A DNA stretch of 64,000 nucleotides from Diplosphaera chodatii (lineage: Eukaryota; Chlorophyta; Trebouxiophyceae; Prasiolales; Stichococcaceae), in the NCBI GenBank assembly GCA_032358165.1, contig JAALGY010000037.1:273001-337000 (forward strand), in the 5' to 3' direction. Shown here one piece after another: positions 1 through 12,205 of the stretch. The notes under the pieces were generated by a model that was given only the letters and a program-made list of their open reading frames with translations, was not told the DNA's origin and did not search any database. The position numbers and the translations under genes are program-made. Position 1 is the first letter of the stretch. Every line of letters starts with the position of its first letter.

Positions 1-69
1 ACTGCAGTCGAGCATGTATTCGTCACACACATGTGGCTGGTCACACTGCGTCACACCGCATCCATGCAG

Positions 70-1630
70 ACGAGAAGCGCAAGGCGGCCATGGAGGCGGC
101 GTTCAAGCAGGACAGGGAGGCCCGCGCATCGGCAGCAGTCGCGAAGCTGGAGCGCCTCAAGGCGGGCTGGAAGGAGAACCAGGTGCTGCAGGCCGCCGCC
201 GCCGCCGGCGACTCCAGCGCCGTCGGCAAGAAGAAGGTGTGCCTTGGGACTTTAGCAGCTCAGACTGCCAACGCTGGCTGACACCTGGGCAGGGTTGGTG
301 AACGTGCGAGCTTGTCCATCTTTGAAGCTGTGAATGCACAGCCGGTGCAGAAGGGTTCGCCGAAGTGTAGCACTGCTGTGCGACTGCAGCGGCAGGACAA
401 GGCAGACGAGGACATGGACGCGCTGTTTGGGGAGTCGTCGGGCGACGAGGACTACGACCCCAATGCGCCGGACCCGCTGGCGGACACCGGCGGCGGCGCT
501 GCGGGCACCCCCGGGGACGACGAGGAGGCGGAGTATGTGTCGGACGGCGACGCCGAGCGGGGGGCGCTGGCCGAGGTGCGTGCGGCTGGTCGGCGGTGGT
601 GCGGTTCGGGGACATGGAAACCCCCAGCAGCTCAGCGGCAAGGAGGCCTCCACAAACTGACACATGAGCGACGGGTTGCCAAGGCTGACAGCGGCCAGCT
701 TCTGCGCTCTGCAGGCGGGGTTGCTCTCGGACGAGGAGGACACGGGCACGGATGGCGGCGCTGGCTCCGGCGGCGATGGAAGCAAGAAGCTGAACGGCGC
801 CAACAAAAAGCGCAAGAAGAAGCGCAAGGCCAAGGGCGAGGGTGCGGACAGCAGCAGCGGCGGCCCCCGCAAGGCGGCCAAGCCGAAGGGCCAGCGCAGC
901 CCTGGTGGCCGGCTAAAGCGCCTGCGCGTTGCAGGTGACCCTCGCCAGCTCTTGCTGCTTGCATCCACAGTTCTGATTACACTTGAGCGTCTAATGCAAC
1001 CTGCATGCACATTGCACATATGCAGCCTTTTGAAGACTGCCAAAAATGGCTGCCAGCACATGGAAACATGAGCATTTACCCCTGAGATGAGCCAGCAGTC
1101 GTTGGCCTCATTCTTTAAGCGACAACAAGTGGGCTTTGCTGCCGCAGAAGCGGGCGGCGCCGACGCGGCGGCAGCTGACATCGAGGACGATCTGGCGCCG
1201 CCCAGCGCCGCTGATGCAGCCGGCGGGCCCCAAACAGCGGATGCCGGCGCTGCGGCGCGGCCCCGGCAGGCGGCACTGCTGGAAGACTCGGACGAGGATG
1301 AGCCGCAGGCTGCGCCAGAGCTTGCAGCAGAACCTCCAACAGACCCCGGCGATGCATCAATGGTAGATGTGCCACAGGTATAACTCAGCAGTACAGGCCT
1401 TGCTGCACCAAGACTGCCGGCTCTGCTTGACAAAGTTCTCGTGTTTGCAGAGGAGCGCTCGATGAAGAGCATTGTCGGGTTCCGAAGTCATCTGCAAGTG
1501 CTTCTGGGCGGTCCTATGTCACTTGATCACCAATGCAAACGCAACTGTGCCGATGCAGGAGGATGCAGCTGGCAAAGCAGTGGCGGACGATGGTCTGGAC
1601 GACCTGTTCGACAGCGAGGACAACTCATAG
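70..1630 (+). CDS. Acidic PIP-box protein, 3' part (claspin/Mrc1-like candidate)
   Basis: This is the 3' part of a spliced gene whose 5' end lies before the window. Probable exons are 70-236, 396-575, 715-about 927/934, about 1087-1377 and 1559-1630. The first exon encodes a charged helix rich in Lys, Glu and Ala. Later exons are Asp/Glu-rich (DMDALFGESSGDEDYD) with a Lys-rich patch (KKRKKKRKAKGEG). At about 1090 the peptide QQSLASFF matches the PCNA-interacting PIP-box consensus Q-x-x-L-x-x-F-F. The protein ends in an acidic tail, DDGLDDLFDSEDNS, with a stop at 1628-1630. A nuclear replication or repair role through PCNA is inferred from this motif. Claspin has similar acidic repeats and a PIP box, but I see no diagnostic domain. 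The join between the third and fourth exons is ambiguous in phase. Confidence 0.5.
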
Positions 1631-2076
1631 CATAGCGACTGAATGCAGTGCTCGAATGTCTGAGCGGCTTAGTATGATGAAGTTGGAATGTCCGCGCTCA
1701 GACTGTGTGTGTTTCAGTCAAACAGCTGTCAGAAATGGTTCGCATGCAGTGGGTGATCAACGCAGACACCAGGCTGGTACAAGCACACCAACGTGCGAGA
1801 GCTGATGAGTAAAGAAGACGGGTGGTGGCTGTGGCACACACATGTCCCGAGCACCCGATTGTCGCCAGACCTCATGCTTGTTATGCAACAAAGTACAGCA
1901 GGTGCCCGCACAGTGGTGGGATGAGTGTCAGCGTGTGTAAGTGTGTGTGAGAAGATCCCGCCAGCAGATTTCAGTTCAGCAGACTGGCTAAAGACTGGCT
2001 CACAAAACACGCTACAACACGCTACATGACCGAACTTGCTGAAACTGTCAGCAGCGAACAGTTTCAAGTTTCAAGC
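1631..2076. other. Convergent intergenic region
   Basis: About 450 bases lie between the stops of the PIP-box gene and eIF3e, and I see no gene. The stretch contains GT-rich runs and a TGTAA at 1936-1940, which could be the poly(A) signal of the upstream plus-strand gene in the style of green algae. Confidence 0.5.
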
Positions 2077-4464
2077 TCAGGCAGGCTGTGCCACTGGCTG
2101 CGTGCCGACCACTGCGTTGGCCAGCATGAATGTGCGGACCTGCAGGCAGAACAGTTACCTCGTCAACACCCTGGTGTCCATTTATCATTGCCAGACGGAC
2201 ACCTAGACACATCGACACAGCTGCGCTCACACATGCTGACAGTGCAGCTTGCTGCAGGAAACGCACCGATAAGCCCTTGGTCTTGTCGACCACTGCCTCG
2301 TATGGCGTTGGGAAGCTGGTGCCCATCACAACCGTGCCCGCCTGCAGGAAGTATGGAACGGAGATGAGAACGCTTAAAGTCCGACATCGATGGCGACGAG
2401 TTACAGCACCATACCGTCGCATTGTCATGTAGCGGCTGCCGGCATGAGTGCAGTTATAAGTGCACAGTGGGTAAGTGTGCAGCCACAGCCAGCAATAGGA
2501 ACACCTTCGAGTCGATCTTGGCATTGAGGCGTGCATTGCGGATGAGGTTCACGACCCAGGTCTCGGCTGCCTGCTTGTCCATGCCCAGCTTGTCTGCAAG
2601 CATCTGCAAGTCGATGCACTGGTGTATCCTGCAGTACGTCTCGAAGACCAGCAGCCGCGCGTTCTCCATGAAGTCGTCCTGCGCAGTAGCAGGCATCACA
2701 TAATGAGACATTTAGTAGGTCAGACCTTGGTGCCCACCACCGGCTTCCAGCACAATCGCCAGTATGGCATGGCGTGCAGACCGGAGGCAGTGATCCGGGT
2801 CTGCCGAGTAGAAATTCACCTTGAGCGCGGTGAGGAAGAAGTCGTTCTCAAGCACCGTCTCGCACTCGGCCAGCTTCTGCTGTGCGCCCTCGAAGTCGAA
2901 GTCCACATACAGGTTGATCAGGAACTGCGTCACCGCATCCTGGTACTCATATTGCTCCTGCGGTATGAAACATACAGCATTTGAAACGCTGCCATAGCGC
3001 CTCAGCATGCTGCAGTCGAGCATTGCGTAGTCACTTCTGTGCACGGCAGCGCATATACTGAACAGATGGGCCAAACTCGAAAACTGCTGTAGCCTGTGGA
3101 CGAGCACTTTTGCGGCAGCCAGTTCTGACACAATGCCGGGCACCTGCTGCAGGACCTTGACGAGGTCCTTCATGACGTTGCGGCGGCGCTTGTTGACGAC
3201 CACCGCCACCGCCAGGTACCGCAGCAGGTGCTGGCTGGTCGTCTGCACCGCATTCAGGTACCTGCCCCAGGCATGTAAACCATGGCGACACCAGAGCAGC
3301 AGGCTTGGGGCAACATATGGCCACATAAGTGTCCAGTCTGGGCCAACACGACGAGAAGGGCGGCAGGATGGTGGTCGTCACTGTCCCCACGAAGCTAGTA
3401 CCAACGCACCGGTCCTGAAACAGGTTGTCGATGATGAGGTTGCGGCCGTTCTCGTGGTTGAAGAACACGAAGAGGCCCCAGTGCATGAGCCAGGTGCGCT
3501 GCTGCAGCTGCTGCAGCACCGGCATGAAGGTGTTGGCGTCGATCAGCTCCTTCAGCTTCAGCAGCTCATCCAGCGCCGAGTCCCAGTCCTGCGCGGGTGA
3601 GTGACGTACTCTCCAACTACTCTGTTGCCTGCAGCTGCTGGCGCCAAGCCCACAACACTTGACTGAAGTCAATCAGGTCGACCCTGCCCGCAGGATGGCG
3701 CACCTGCAGCAGGATCTCGGCTGCAAGCTTGCCCCACAGGGCCGACAGGTTGCGCTCGCTGTCGGTGGACAGCGTGCGGTAGTGGTACAGGAACTCCGAC
3801 GCTGCGCTGTAGTTCCCGCACTCGAACTGGAACTTCGCGTAGTGGTACAGCGCATCAATCTGGTGCGGCCCAATGTTGAACTCCTGAACGCAAAGCGCAC
3901 CCATGTGTCCCAGTGTCACAACACAGTGCATGTCCAAGGCGCACAGCCATCCACCAGGGCATGGCGCCATGTTTTTCACCTCCTGCAGGAACTTCAAGTT
4001 GTACGTCTTGTCCTGCTTCAGCTGCTTCACAGAGGCCTCGTTGGACAGGAAGCCCACGATCGTCTCTGCATCTGCCTGTAGCGACTTGAGCCGCCCAATG
4101 ACCTGCAGGCAGCAGACACAATCTGAATGGCCCAACTTCTTTCTCTGTGCAACAGCAAGTCCTGCTACAGCACATGCTCAGCATGTGGAAGTCCGTGCTG
4201 TTATTGCTGCACCTCTTCTCTCCGGTCGTTCATCGCCTGCGGCACGCTGCCCTTGCCGTACAGGGTTTCGTGAATGTCCATGGCAAAGTCTACCATGTTG
4301 GTGTGATCTAACAGCGCAATCTTGGCCTTCTGGATGTCTGCCTCATCGTACAGCTGCCTGTGATGCAGGAATTCCAGCAGCGGGAAGACCAGGTGCCTGT
4401 CCAAATGTTTGGCCAGCTGCTGGGTGAGATCGCCTGCCAGGGGCACGGCGCTACCCTCGGCCAT
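2077..4464 (-). CDS. eIF3e: Translation initiation factor eIF3 subunit e (Int6)
   Basis: This is a complete nine-exon gene with exons 4464-4213, 4102-3980, 3883-3704, 3588-3410, 3261-3144, 2957-2820, 2688-2505, 2341-2277 and 2139-2077. The start reads [20 protein letters not shown] and is followed by [13 protein letters not shown], the hallmark N-terminus of eIF3e. Further family blocks are [46 protein letters not shown] and the PCI-domain segment [20 protein letters not shown] followed by [17 protein letters not shown]. The tail [12 protein letters not shown] resembles plant eIF3e. The protein is a scaffold subunit of cytosolic eIF3, which brings mRNA to the 40S subunit. All eight introns start with GTG. 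The start codon lies only 66 bases from the start of the divergent coiled-coil gene. Confidence 0.95.
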
Positions 4465-4530
4465 GATACTGTGCCTGCAAAGCGGCTGATGTATGCTTGA
4501 CCTGAGTAAATGCCACTTTTAAGCTTCACA

Positions 4531-6020
4531 ATGTCTGATGAATCCGCTGCTTCAACCTTTCGCTTACGACTCGTTGGTGCGCTGGCGGCAGCTCGACCCA
4601 AGCAAATCCACCCAGCGATGCATTCGAAGTATACAATGCTTGGATGCAGCAATGACGTGCTATAAAGCCGACTGGCAGCCGCCCATGCATGGCCTAGTCT
4701 GATTAGCGGCCAGTAGTCTGTAGGTCCGCCCTGTCAGCATTCCTCACCGGAACCTGCTCTGCGCAAATGCTGGCCAACGGCGACCCCACTGAGGCATTAC
4801 TACCTTGACATGACCTGCAGATTCAACGTTCACTGGCTGCTGACTTTGTTCGGACGTGAGCTCGAAGTCTGCAGCTAAGAGCGCGAGGATTTTGAGAGCA
4901 ATCCCTGTAGCGGTTGCGGCAGCAGACACGCTGGTGCATGGCTTGTCTGCAGCGGTCCATCATAGAACAATCATATCGTGCACCCACGCTGGCCGCAACA
5001 CCGACGTCTTGCCGGTTGCGATGCAATCGCGCATGTGCGCTGGCGTACTCGCAGACGGACAATCACGGTAGGCTCTTGCTGCACCCAGCTACGAATGTCT
5101 CAGAACAAGTGGCTGTTGCGAATCACTCACGAGATCTGCACACAACCACCTGCTTGCTGCTGTCCCCACATGCAGGTACGGCAGTACCGCTGAAAGCGCA
5201 CCTGGCAGCGCTGCATGACGAGCGCGACAGGGCTCTGCAGCCGGGTGAACAAACACGTTTGTGGTCGGGTCACTTCTGGATCATTCATCGCAATCATGTG
5301 CAGTGGCATCACACCCTGGGTGATTGTATCCTGCAGCACGCAAGTGCTCAGACAAGCGGATGCGGCTGGCGGTGAAGCTGGAGGGCATAGAGGATGCCGC
5401 GCTGCGCCACATGAAGGCGGAGCAGGAGGACGAGGCCAGGCGCCTGCTGCAGGCATCTGGCGACAGCCATGAATGCTTGTACCACTAGCAGATAGGCCAC
5501 GTGCAGCAGGCTTTCAGATATGCCACTGCCTCATTTCGGCTGGTTCTTGACCTACCAGAAGTGGCCTGCAGGACAGGGTCGCCATCAAGCGCGCCTTTGC
5601 TGCTGCACAACAACGGTCAGAAGCCAATCTGGCGCTGGCTTCAAAGCTTGAGCAAGTGATTGGTGGGCCTCTTGCCAATGCGGACAGGCCTGGGTTATAC
5701 TTGTGTGCAGGATCCTGCGTCATCCTGAACAACTGCAATGACTTATGGCTGCAGGTGAAATGGAGTCAGGCAGAAATGCAGCTTGACACTCCGTATTCCT
5801 TTTCGGCGATCGGCGGTCACTGGTCCAGCCCAGTTTTTGTCGGCATTTCCCATCCACTGGAGGGTGAGTTTGTGTTGTGACCAGGTACCAACGACCAGCA
5901 TACTGTACCGTGTGTTGACAGGTTGCGCACTAGTCTGGTTTGTTTCTTGGTCCGATTGCGATGCTGTTTGGTGCAGCTGCAGTTAAAGTCCAGGGTTGCT
6001 GGGAGACCCAGTGGACATGA
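4531..6020 (+). CDS. Small alpha-helical/coiled-coil protein, unknown function
   Basis: I do not recognise this protein. Exons chain in phase from an ATG at 4531 (MSDESAASTFRLRLVGAL). They continue through about 4822-4855 (FNVHWLLTLFG), 5177-5247 (AVPLKAHLAALHDERDRALQ), about 5349-5450 (KRMRLAVKLEGIEDAALRHM and KAEQEDEARRLLQ), about 5571-5654 (DRVAIKRAFAAAQQRSEANL), about 5755-5863 and 5977-6020, with a stop at 6018-6020. The middle is predicted helical, with regular Leu/Ala spacing and alternating charges. The exon after 5450 has no clean GT donor; a GC donor or a site near 5476 is possible. The last two exons are the least certain. It is transcribed divergently from eIF3e. A TGTAAC at 6209 is a plausible poly(A) signal. 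Confidence 0.45.
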
Positions 6021-6208
6021 CGCGGAGGCCACAGGACATTGCAAGGGGCGTATGCCTGCTCAAGTGTTAAACCACCAGCAAAAGCAGAAGGACACAACAC
6101 GCTCGGAATGCATGCTTTCACCGAGATTTTCCTTAGTCTTTGTACAATATCTGATACGGTATCCTCTGGTGGTGATCGAACTCAAGCTGAAGCTGGAAGC
6201 GGCTGCGA

Positions 6209-6213
6209 TGTAA
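6209..6213 (+). terminator. Putative algal poly(A) signal TGTAA
   Basis: TGTAA lies 189 bases after the stop of the coiled-coil gene. UGUAA is the known poly(A) signal of chlorophyte algae; its use here is inferred from position. Confidence 0.35.
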
Positions 6214-6226
6214 CATCCGGTGTACA

Positions 6227-9200
6227 TCACATGATCACGTCACTCCGTGTTGGAAGACGCATGAAGAAGTTGAGGGGTACCGGTGGGGCGGGGCTCCGCA
6301 ATGCAGGGTGCCGCAGCTGTAGGAGTGGCAGTAGAACTATGTCAGCAACACGGCACAACAAAATGCACTTCATATTTGGCACCCAGCAAAGACAGCAGCT
6401 GCAGAAGTATTGATGAAGACAGAGTGGTGAAAACCACGAGTTGCCGACCAGTGCAGAGTGGCTGGCTGCACCCACCATGATGCAGAGGATAGTGAACAGA
6501 ACAGTCGGGAAGCCGAAGATGGCGGATGCCGTGCCAAGCAGCACCAGCACGCACACACACACGGCCGTGGCCGTTGGGTCGCTCCAGTTCAATGCAGCCT
6601 GCCACCTGCATGCAGTATGCCATATGCGTGTATGTAGGAAGCAACTGGAGTCCTGCGATAAGAGGGTGCGCTGTCATATGTGTTGCCCGAAGCCACGTGA
6701 CAGCTGCCTGGCTGCATGCCACAGCTTTGCAGCAGTACCTCTCAAAGAAGCACGCCACATCATCTAGGCCGTTGCTGAAATTCAGGCACACTTCGACGAG
6801 GTGGTCGTACTTGCCCTTGACCTGCAGCAGGTGCTATTCATTATTGCTTGGTCTCCAGTTTGAACTGTTGTTAGACTGAACGGGCATGATCCACCACACA
6901 TCAATATCAGGAGAGTGCATGCCTTGATCTTCAGGCTGAGAGACTTCTGGCGGTCTTCATCGTCATCACCACCTGCAGATAACGGCACACAAAAAATACT
7001 ATGGATTTTACAATACCACACTTCGTACATCGAATAGTTTCACCTCGCCACCAGCCCGAATCATTGAAGGCATGTTTGCCCCGACAAGTTGCAGGTCGGC
7101 TGGTGCACATACCTTCGCTCTTCAGGCCAGTTGGATCGTCATCCATGGGCTCTGGTGCACCTGCATGTACAGATGGTAGCCGGTGGACTTGGCAACGGTA
7201 CTCCAGCAGAACTTGATGCCCAGAGCAGGTGCTGCTAGGACAGCAGGCTGCTTCAGTTTGCTTGCAGCTCGCCTTTCTGCGGGTCTGCACGGCGAACCGC
7301 GTGGTACAGCGACCCGCCGATGCACAGCAGAGCAAAGATGGTGGGCTGGAAGCACATCAGCCAGGCCACCATGTGCATCCAGATACTGAGCAGTGGGTTA
7401 CGCCAGCTCTTGGCATGCTGGTACAGGGCCTGATGCATGGCACAAAAGCGTTGAGTACAGATGAAATGGCAAACGATGTGCATGTTGCAAAGCCCGCCGA
7501 GTCACACACAGCAGCACCCACCCCCAGCCGTTTGAAGCCACTCAGCGCCTCTGAACACCTCCGGAAGTTGACATGTGCACGCGGCAGTGAAAACTCGTCC
7601 CTGCATGGAGGTCATTCTGCTGAGCCCTGCTTGTAGGCCATCCTGCGGGTGATGCATTTCTTGTGGCATGTGGCAGCTGACCTGGCATCATCCGCCATGC
7701 TATTGGCGACGCTGGCGGGCATCGAAGGCAGCACTGCCTCTAGCCAGGTCGCAACAATATCCCGGCCCTTGATGTTCATCTGCGGCACATGCACCAAGTT
7801 AGCCTGGGCCTGAAGTCTTCGTTGCATCCTGCAGTCAAGTGTTGCAAGTGCACATGCCAATTCCAGACAGTTTCGCTCTCTGCTAATGCCTCTTTATTGT
7901 TGGCCAGAGAGGCGATGGCGGAGGTGTACGCCTCCTTCTTCAATGGTGGCTTTGTGTACGATGCCAATTGGTCCTTACGGCTGCGGTAGTCGACCTGCAT
8001 TCGCTAGGACTATTGTCGATGGTCGCTCCCCAGCACACAGGGCATGGCCCAACAGCTCATACATGCAGCAGCTCGTGATGCTACCCCAAACACAGCCATG
8101 CTCGACCATCAGAAGATGGAGTTGGACACCAACCCGCATGGACAGGTGGGCGGTGGCGGTGTGCTGGCCACCGTTGCGCCGGCCTGCCAGCATCGGCAGC
8201 GCAACCGTCCAGGTCGTCCCTGGGGCGACGGTCGACAGCCGCACACGCAGCTTGCCCAGCAGGAGCGGCTTGCTCTTTTTAAAGGGCATGCGCTGCCTGA
8301 CGGCCGCAATCCCGCCTGGATCACCACTGCGCATTGCCACATAAGCAAGTTGTGGGACTGACCTGCCTGGCTGAAAGTGTGGCATGCTTGATTTCGTCTG
8401 GGCTACGCACAACTACGAAGTGTGGGGCTCAGGAAGGAAGCAGCTCGCCTTCTGAACACGCCTAGCTGGAACAGCGTGTAGACGTCATGAATTGGCAGGC
8501 GCACCTACATGTCACACTTCATGCTTGAGCCACGCAGCCTTGAAAGGACCACAGTCATTTGCACTGCGGAGTATGCGCCCAAAGCCAGGATGCAGACCTG
8601 CCAATTGAACCACGGCTCGTCTGAGTTTGCCACAACCGGCGTCATGCCCCAGTGCGGCCCGCAGCTGATGACGGCAAAGGAGTGAGCCGGCTCTGCCAGT
8701 TCGATGCGGCTGAGCGTGAAGCTGAGGGTGGCAAGTGGCCTGCAGAGCAGAATCACAGCTAGCCTAGCGAACCACTGGCTGAACCACTGGCTGAACTCAG
8801 GATAAGGTCGTGCATTATTTCATGACAGCTTTCCGCTCGGTACTACAGCAGGAGCAGACCCAAACAGTCTGACGAGCTAGCTGGTCTTTGTTGGACGTAC
8901 GGCTTGACGACAAAAGGCAGGGGCCGCGGCGTAGCCGCTGCCATCTTGACTGCCGAGCTTGTGCCGCCATATGCCGAAATCAGGCTGCTGTGCTGTGGGC
9001 CTGCAGTACGAGTGCTGAGGAAGTGGGGCGGGTTTTCAGTCATATGCCCAGCTGCCAGCAGGAGCCAGGTGAGGTCAGGTCAGGTCAGAATGACAGTGGC
9101 CCCAACCTGACACCAGGTCCTGCAGATCAAGCAGCGGCTGCCGATACAGCTGCCGCCTGTCATCTGCATCCACAGCAGTCATGCCCAACCGCACACTGCC

Positions 9201-12200
9201 GAATGCTGCGTCCCTAGTGCTGCCCCGGTGCAGCTCGAATGAGCGCATGCCCCTACTGCTGACTCGGGAGGCTTCAATGCCCGGCTCTCCTGCTTGCAGG
9301 GACGCGCTTCTGTCAGAACGGTACTGCTTCCCAGGAGTCCAGGTGTAAGGGTGGCGTTTCTGGTCACCAACGCCTTGGCATTGTCCTGGCCCCTTACCGA
9401 CGGGCGCTGAGCTGTCCATCAGGTCGATGAGGGGGATGAGGGCACCCCCAACACTCCGGCCCCTCGACTGGTCAGCCACCGCCCGGTACAGCTGCAACTC
9501 CACGACCTGATGCCGGATTGGCGCTGTCACCTGTGCAGCGGTGAACCTATGTGACGATGACTCCCAGGCATACAGTCGCGAATGGTTGAGTCGTGCTGAC
9601 AGCATGTTGCCGTTATGGCAGGCATGGACGTCCTAGGTATTGCGCGCACCACAAACGGAAAGTGAGCACGCCACCGGATGGTGTCGGAGCTCAGCAGTTT
9701 CATTGACGACTTCTGCTGCTGATCTGACAGGATGACCTACGAGGCACCTCAGCGTTAGTGCAACTATCACGACGGTGGTACACATGCAGCACCCACAACG
9801 AAGCACCGAGGTTCCAAGGTGGCAGGACTGCAAAGGTGAGTGAAAAGCAGCGCCCGCCCCAGCTGGACCCTCGCGCCCACCTTCAGGAAGAGCATCGTCT
9901 GCCCATCGTCAGTGTCACCCTCTGCCTGATCGCGGTGCCCTGGCCGGCTGCTGTTGCCATGGTCTGAAGCCTGAGGTTTACCATGCTGACCGTGGTCATC
10001 CTGGCTGTTGCCACGTTTCCTCTTGCCGCTGCTGCCTGAGTCCTGGTCCCCAAATGGGTCTGCTATGCTGCTGAAGTCGAAACCACGGGAACCCTGCTCG
10101 TCGTCTTCCTCTCCCCTGCAGCAGGATTATCATCTACATCTACATATGACCCTCGCACGAACAACTTGGACAAATATTGTGTTAGACTGTGCTCGCCGCG
10201 CTCACTCATCATCAGACGAGGCGTCTGGGGCAACTGTAGCATCGGATGAGGATGCCGCATCATCCTCAGGCGCAAAGGTGGGCTGTACTGCACCGTCCGG
10301 ACCCTGCAGTTGCATTCATTTGCGAGACATGCTAACTAAAACGCCTCGGAAGTCCAGTTGGCATCCCAGATCAAAGTTTTGCAAGGCGATGCATGGACAC
10401 AGTGTGATGGCAGCATGCCCACTGGAGGGTCTGCCGGCGCAGCGCCGCTTGGTATGCTGCGCTGCAGCCTCGCCATGCTGGGCTCCTGTGCCGGCATGTT
10501 GTACTGCCGGTGCTTCTTGCTGCGGCGGCTCTTTTGGTCCTCCAGCAGCAGCGCATTGGCGTCACTGATGCGCAGCTGCTCCAGGCTGAGGTCCAGGTAC
10601 ACAGAGGCCGGCTCCTCGTACAGCGCATGCTTCTGCAGAGAAGTTGGAGCATGTGCTTCATGCTGTCAACGAGGTCCACGATGGAGTGTCCTGTTCCTAG
10701 CAAACTGACCCCTCTACCCAGACGCAAGGCAACTATATTGGCTGCGGTAGGCACCTGGCTGTGTATCACGCTGGGCAGCGGCTTGCAGGCGCCCACTGGA
10801 AAGTCCAGGGTCGACACCACTGGTCGCTGCCCATGGCCTGGCATAGCAGAGAGTATGAGCTCAGCTCAGTTCAGTGCTTGCACTGACTTGCAACATAGTT
10901 CAGGTCTGGCAGAATGCCTCGGCACCTTGAGGCTGCGGCTCGAGCTCAGGGCCGTGCCACAATGCCACGCAGATCTGGCCACAGCTCTGACCCTTCTCTG
11001 CAATGCTGCCCCTGGGTCGCTCCAGGGTCACCCACTGTGGCGCTGGCGAGTCAATGAACTGTGCCAGCGACACTTCCGCCTGCACGCCGGGGATGCCGCT
11101 GTTGCTGATCTGTACATGGTGGCATGTGCGCGCAGCAGGGAAGCGATTGCAGCAAAGTGACATGCACAAGTAGCCAATCTGCTGCCAAAGAAGGCCATTT
11201 CGGGCACCTTGCCGAGGTGATCGTCTGGCATATGCTTGTTGGAGTCCTTGACCGTGAGCTGGACCCGCTGGTTGCTGGGCCACGCCTCATCCGCGATGTC
11301 CGAGTTTGCAAAGACGAAGGTCTCGCTCCAGCGCGGCTCCAGCGTGTTAAAGATGGGCGCGGTGAGGCCCTCCTCGCTGCCGCATAGCACGCTGCAGTAG
11401 GGGTCCGCCAGGCCGTTCAGGTCCGACGGAGGCAGTCCCCGTGCCATCAATACCTGCAGATATATGCCCAGTCGTCATGTCATGATTTTTGGGCGACTGC
11501 TGGCTGCAAAGCCAGGGCCAGACAGCAGTGCGACCTGAGCAGCGCATGGCTGTGCGCACCTGTACCGCCAACGTCCTGCCGGACCCAGCAGCTGTTGTGC
11601 CGGTGTGTCCCAAGGTCGCCTGCTGCGCACTGTCGCTGGGGTGCTGCTGTCGCCTCTGCAGCCGTCTGAGCCTGACCTACTTGCATAACACACGGTTGTA
11701 CATCACCAGCACACCACCAGTCTAAAACTCTGGCTATGCCGGTACGATTGTGGAACTCCAGGGCAACACTCTGCTCCTGTTCACATCATGCCTCTACCTC
11801 TGTGTCTTCAGAGGCTTCGCTGTCAGTGGCCAGATCCTCGCTGGCACTGCTGCTGCCCGCCTCCGAATTGTTGTCGCCACCAGAGATAGGGTGTCTGATG
11901 CGGCGTACTGCGGATTTGCCCATGCTGCTGACCCTGCGCTGCACCCGCTTGCCGAGCCGCCTGGCAGCCGTCGGCGCCTGCTGCGGTGACAGCGACCAGT
12001 TGCGCTGCTGTTGCTCCTGCGGGCAGCATGACGGGAAACTGCCATGAGCTGCGAGTTGAAACTTCCCAAGGGTCAATGCCGGTTGGTCACGTTGCAAAAG
12101 GATCATCACCATGACTGGGGTGCCGCCGTCACCGGGCGTCGGCTGCTGAGGCACGGGAACATCAGCTGTCGCGCTGGCATGCGGGTCGCCATGTAAGGCT

Positions 12201-12205
12201 GACAT
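6227..12205 (-). CDS. MCTP-like multiple C2 domain and transmembrane protein
   Basis: A long minus-strand gene with about 20 short exons. The start at 12205 reads MSALHGDPHASATADVPVPQ. A basic, Ser-rich linker (about 12021-11798) follows. The first C2 domain (about 11622-10900) includes TLAVQ joined to VLMARGLPPSDLNGLADPY and VKDSNKHMPDDHLG, with the loop Asp residues expected to bind calcium. An acidic linker (10290-9885) follows, then degenerate C2 strands (9532-9115, 8756-8505) and LGKLRVRLSTVAPGTTW (about 8250). The C-terminal PRT_C region contains SWRNPLLSIWMHMVAWLMCF (about 7410), LNWSDPTATAVCVCVLVLLG (about 6590) and the end RHPALRSPAPPVPLNFFMRL, which matches the RHP...P..FF.RLP ending of plant MCTPs. 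In land plants MCTPs tether ER to plasma membrane at plasmodesmata. Here a membrane-contact role is inferred. Inner exon borders are approximate. Confidence 0.8.
8769..8792. repeat. 12-bp direct tandem repeat
   Basis: GAACCACTGGCT occurs twice in tandem inside an intron of the MCTP-like gene. It is probably a minor replication-slippage product. Confidence 0.8.
9072..9086. repeat. 5-bp microsatellite, three copies
   Basis: AGGTC is repeated three times in tandem within an intron of the MCTP-like gene. No function is implied. Confidence 0.8.

Noticed and set aside
252..1472. 406-residue minus-strand open frame
   Set aside because: It runs antisense to the GC-rich acidic exons of the PIP-box gene, has a low-complexity composition and no domain content.
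4744..4929. Minus-strand frame starting MSAAATATGIALKIL
   Set aside because: It looks protein-like, but it lies opposite the plus-strand coiled-coil gene, whose exons chain in phase; no downstream minus exon fits.
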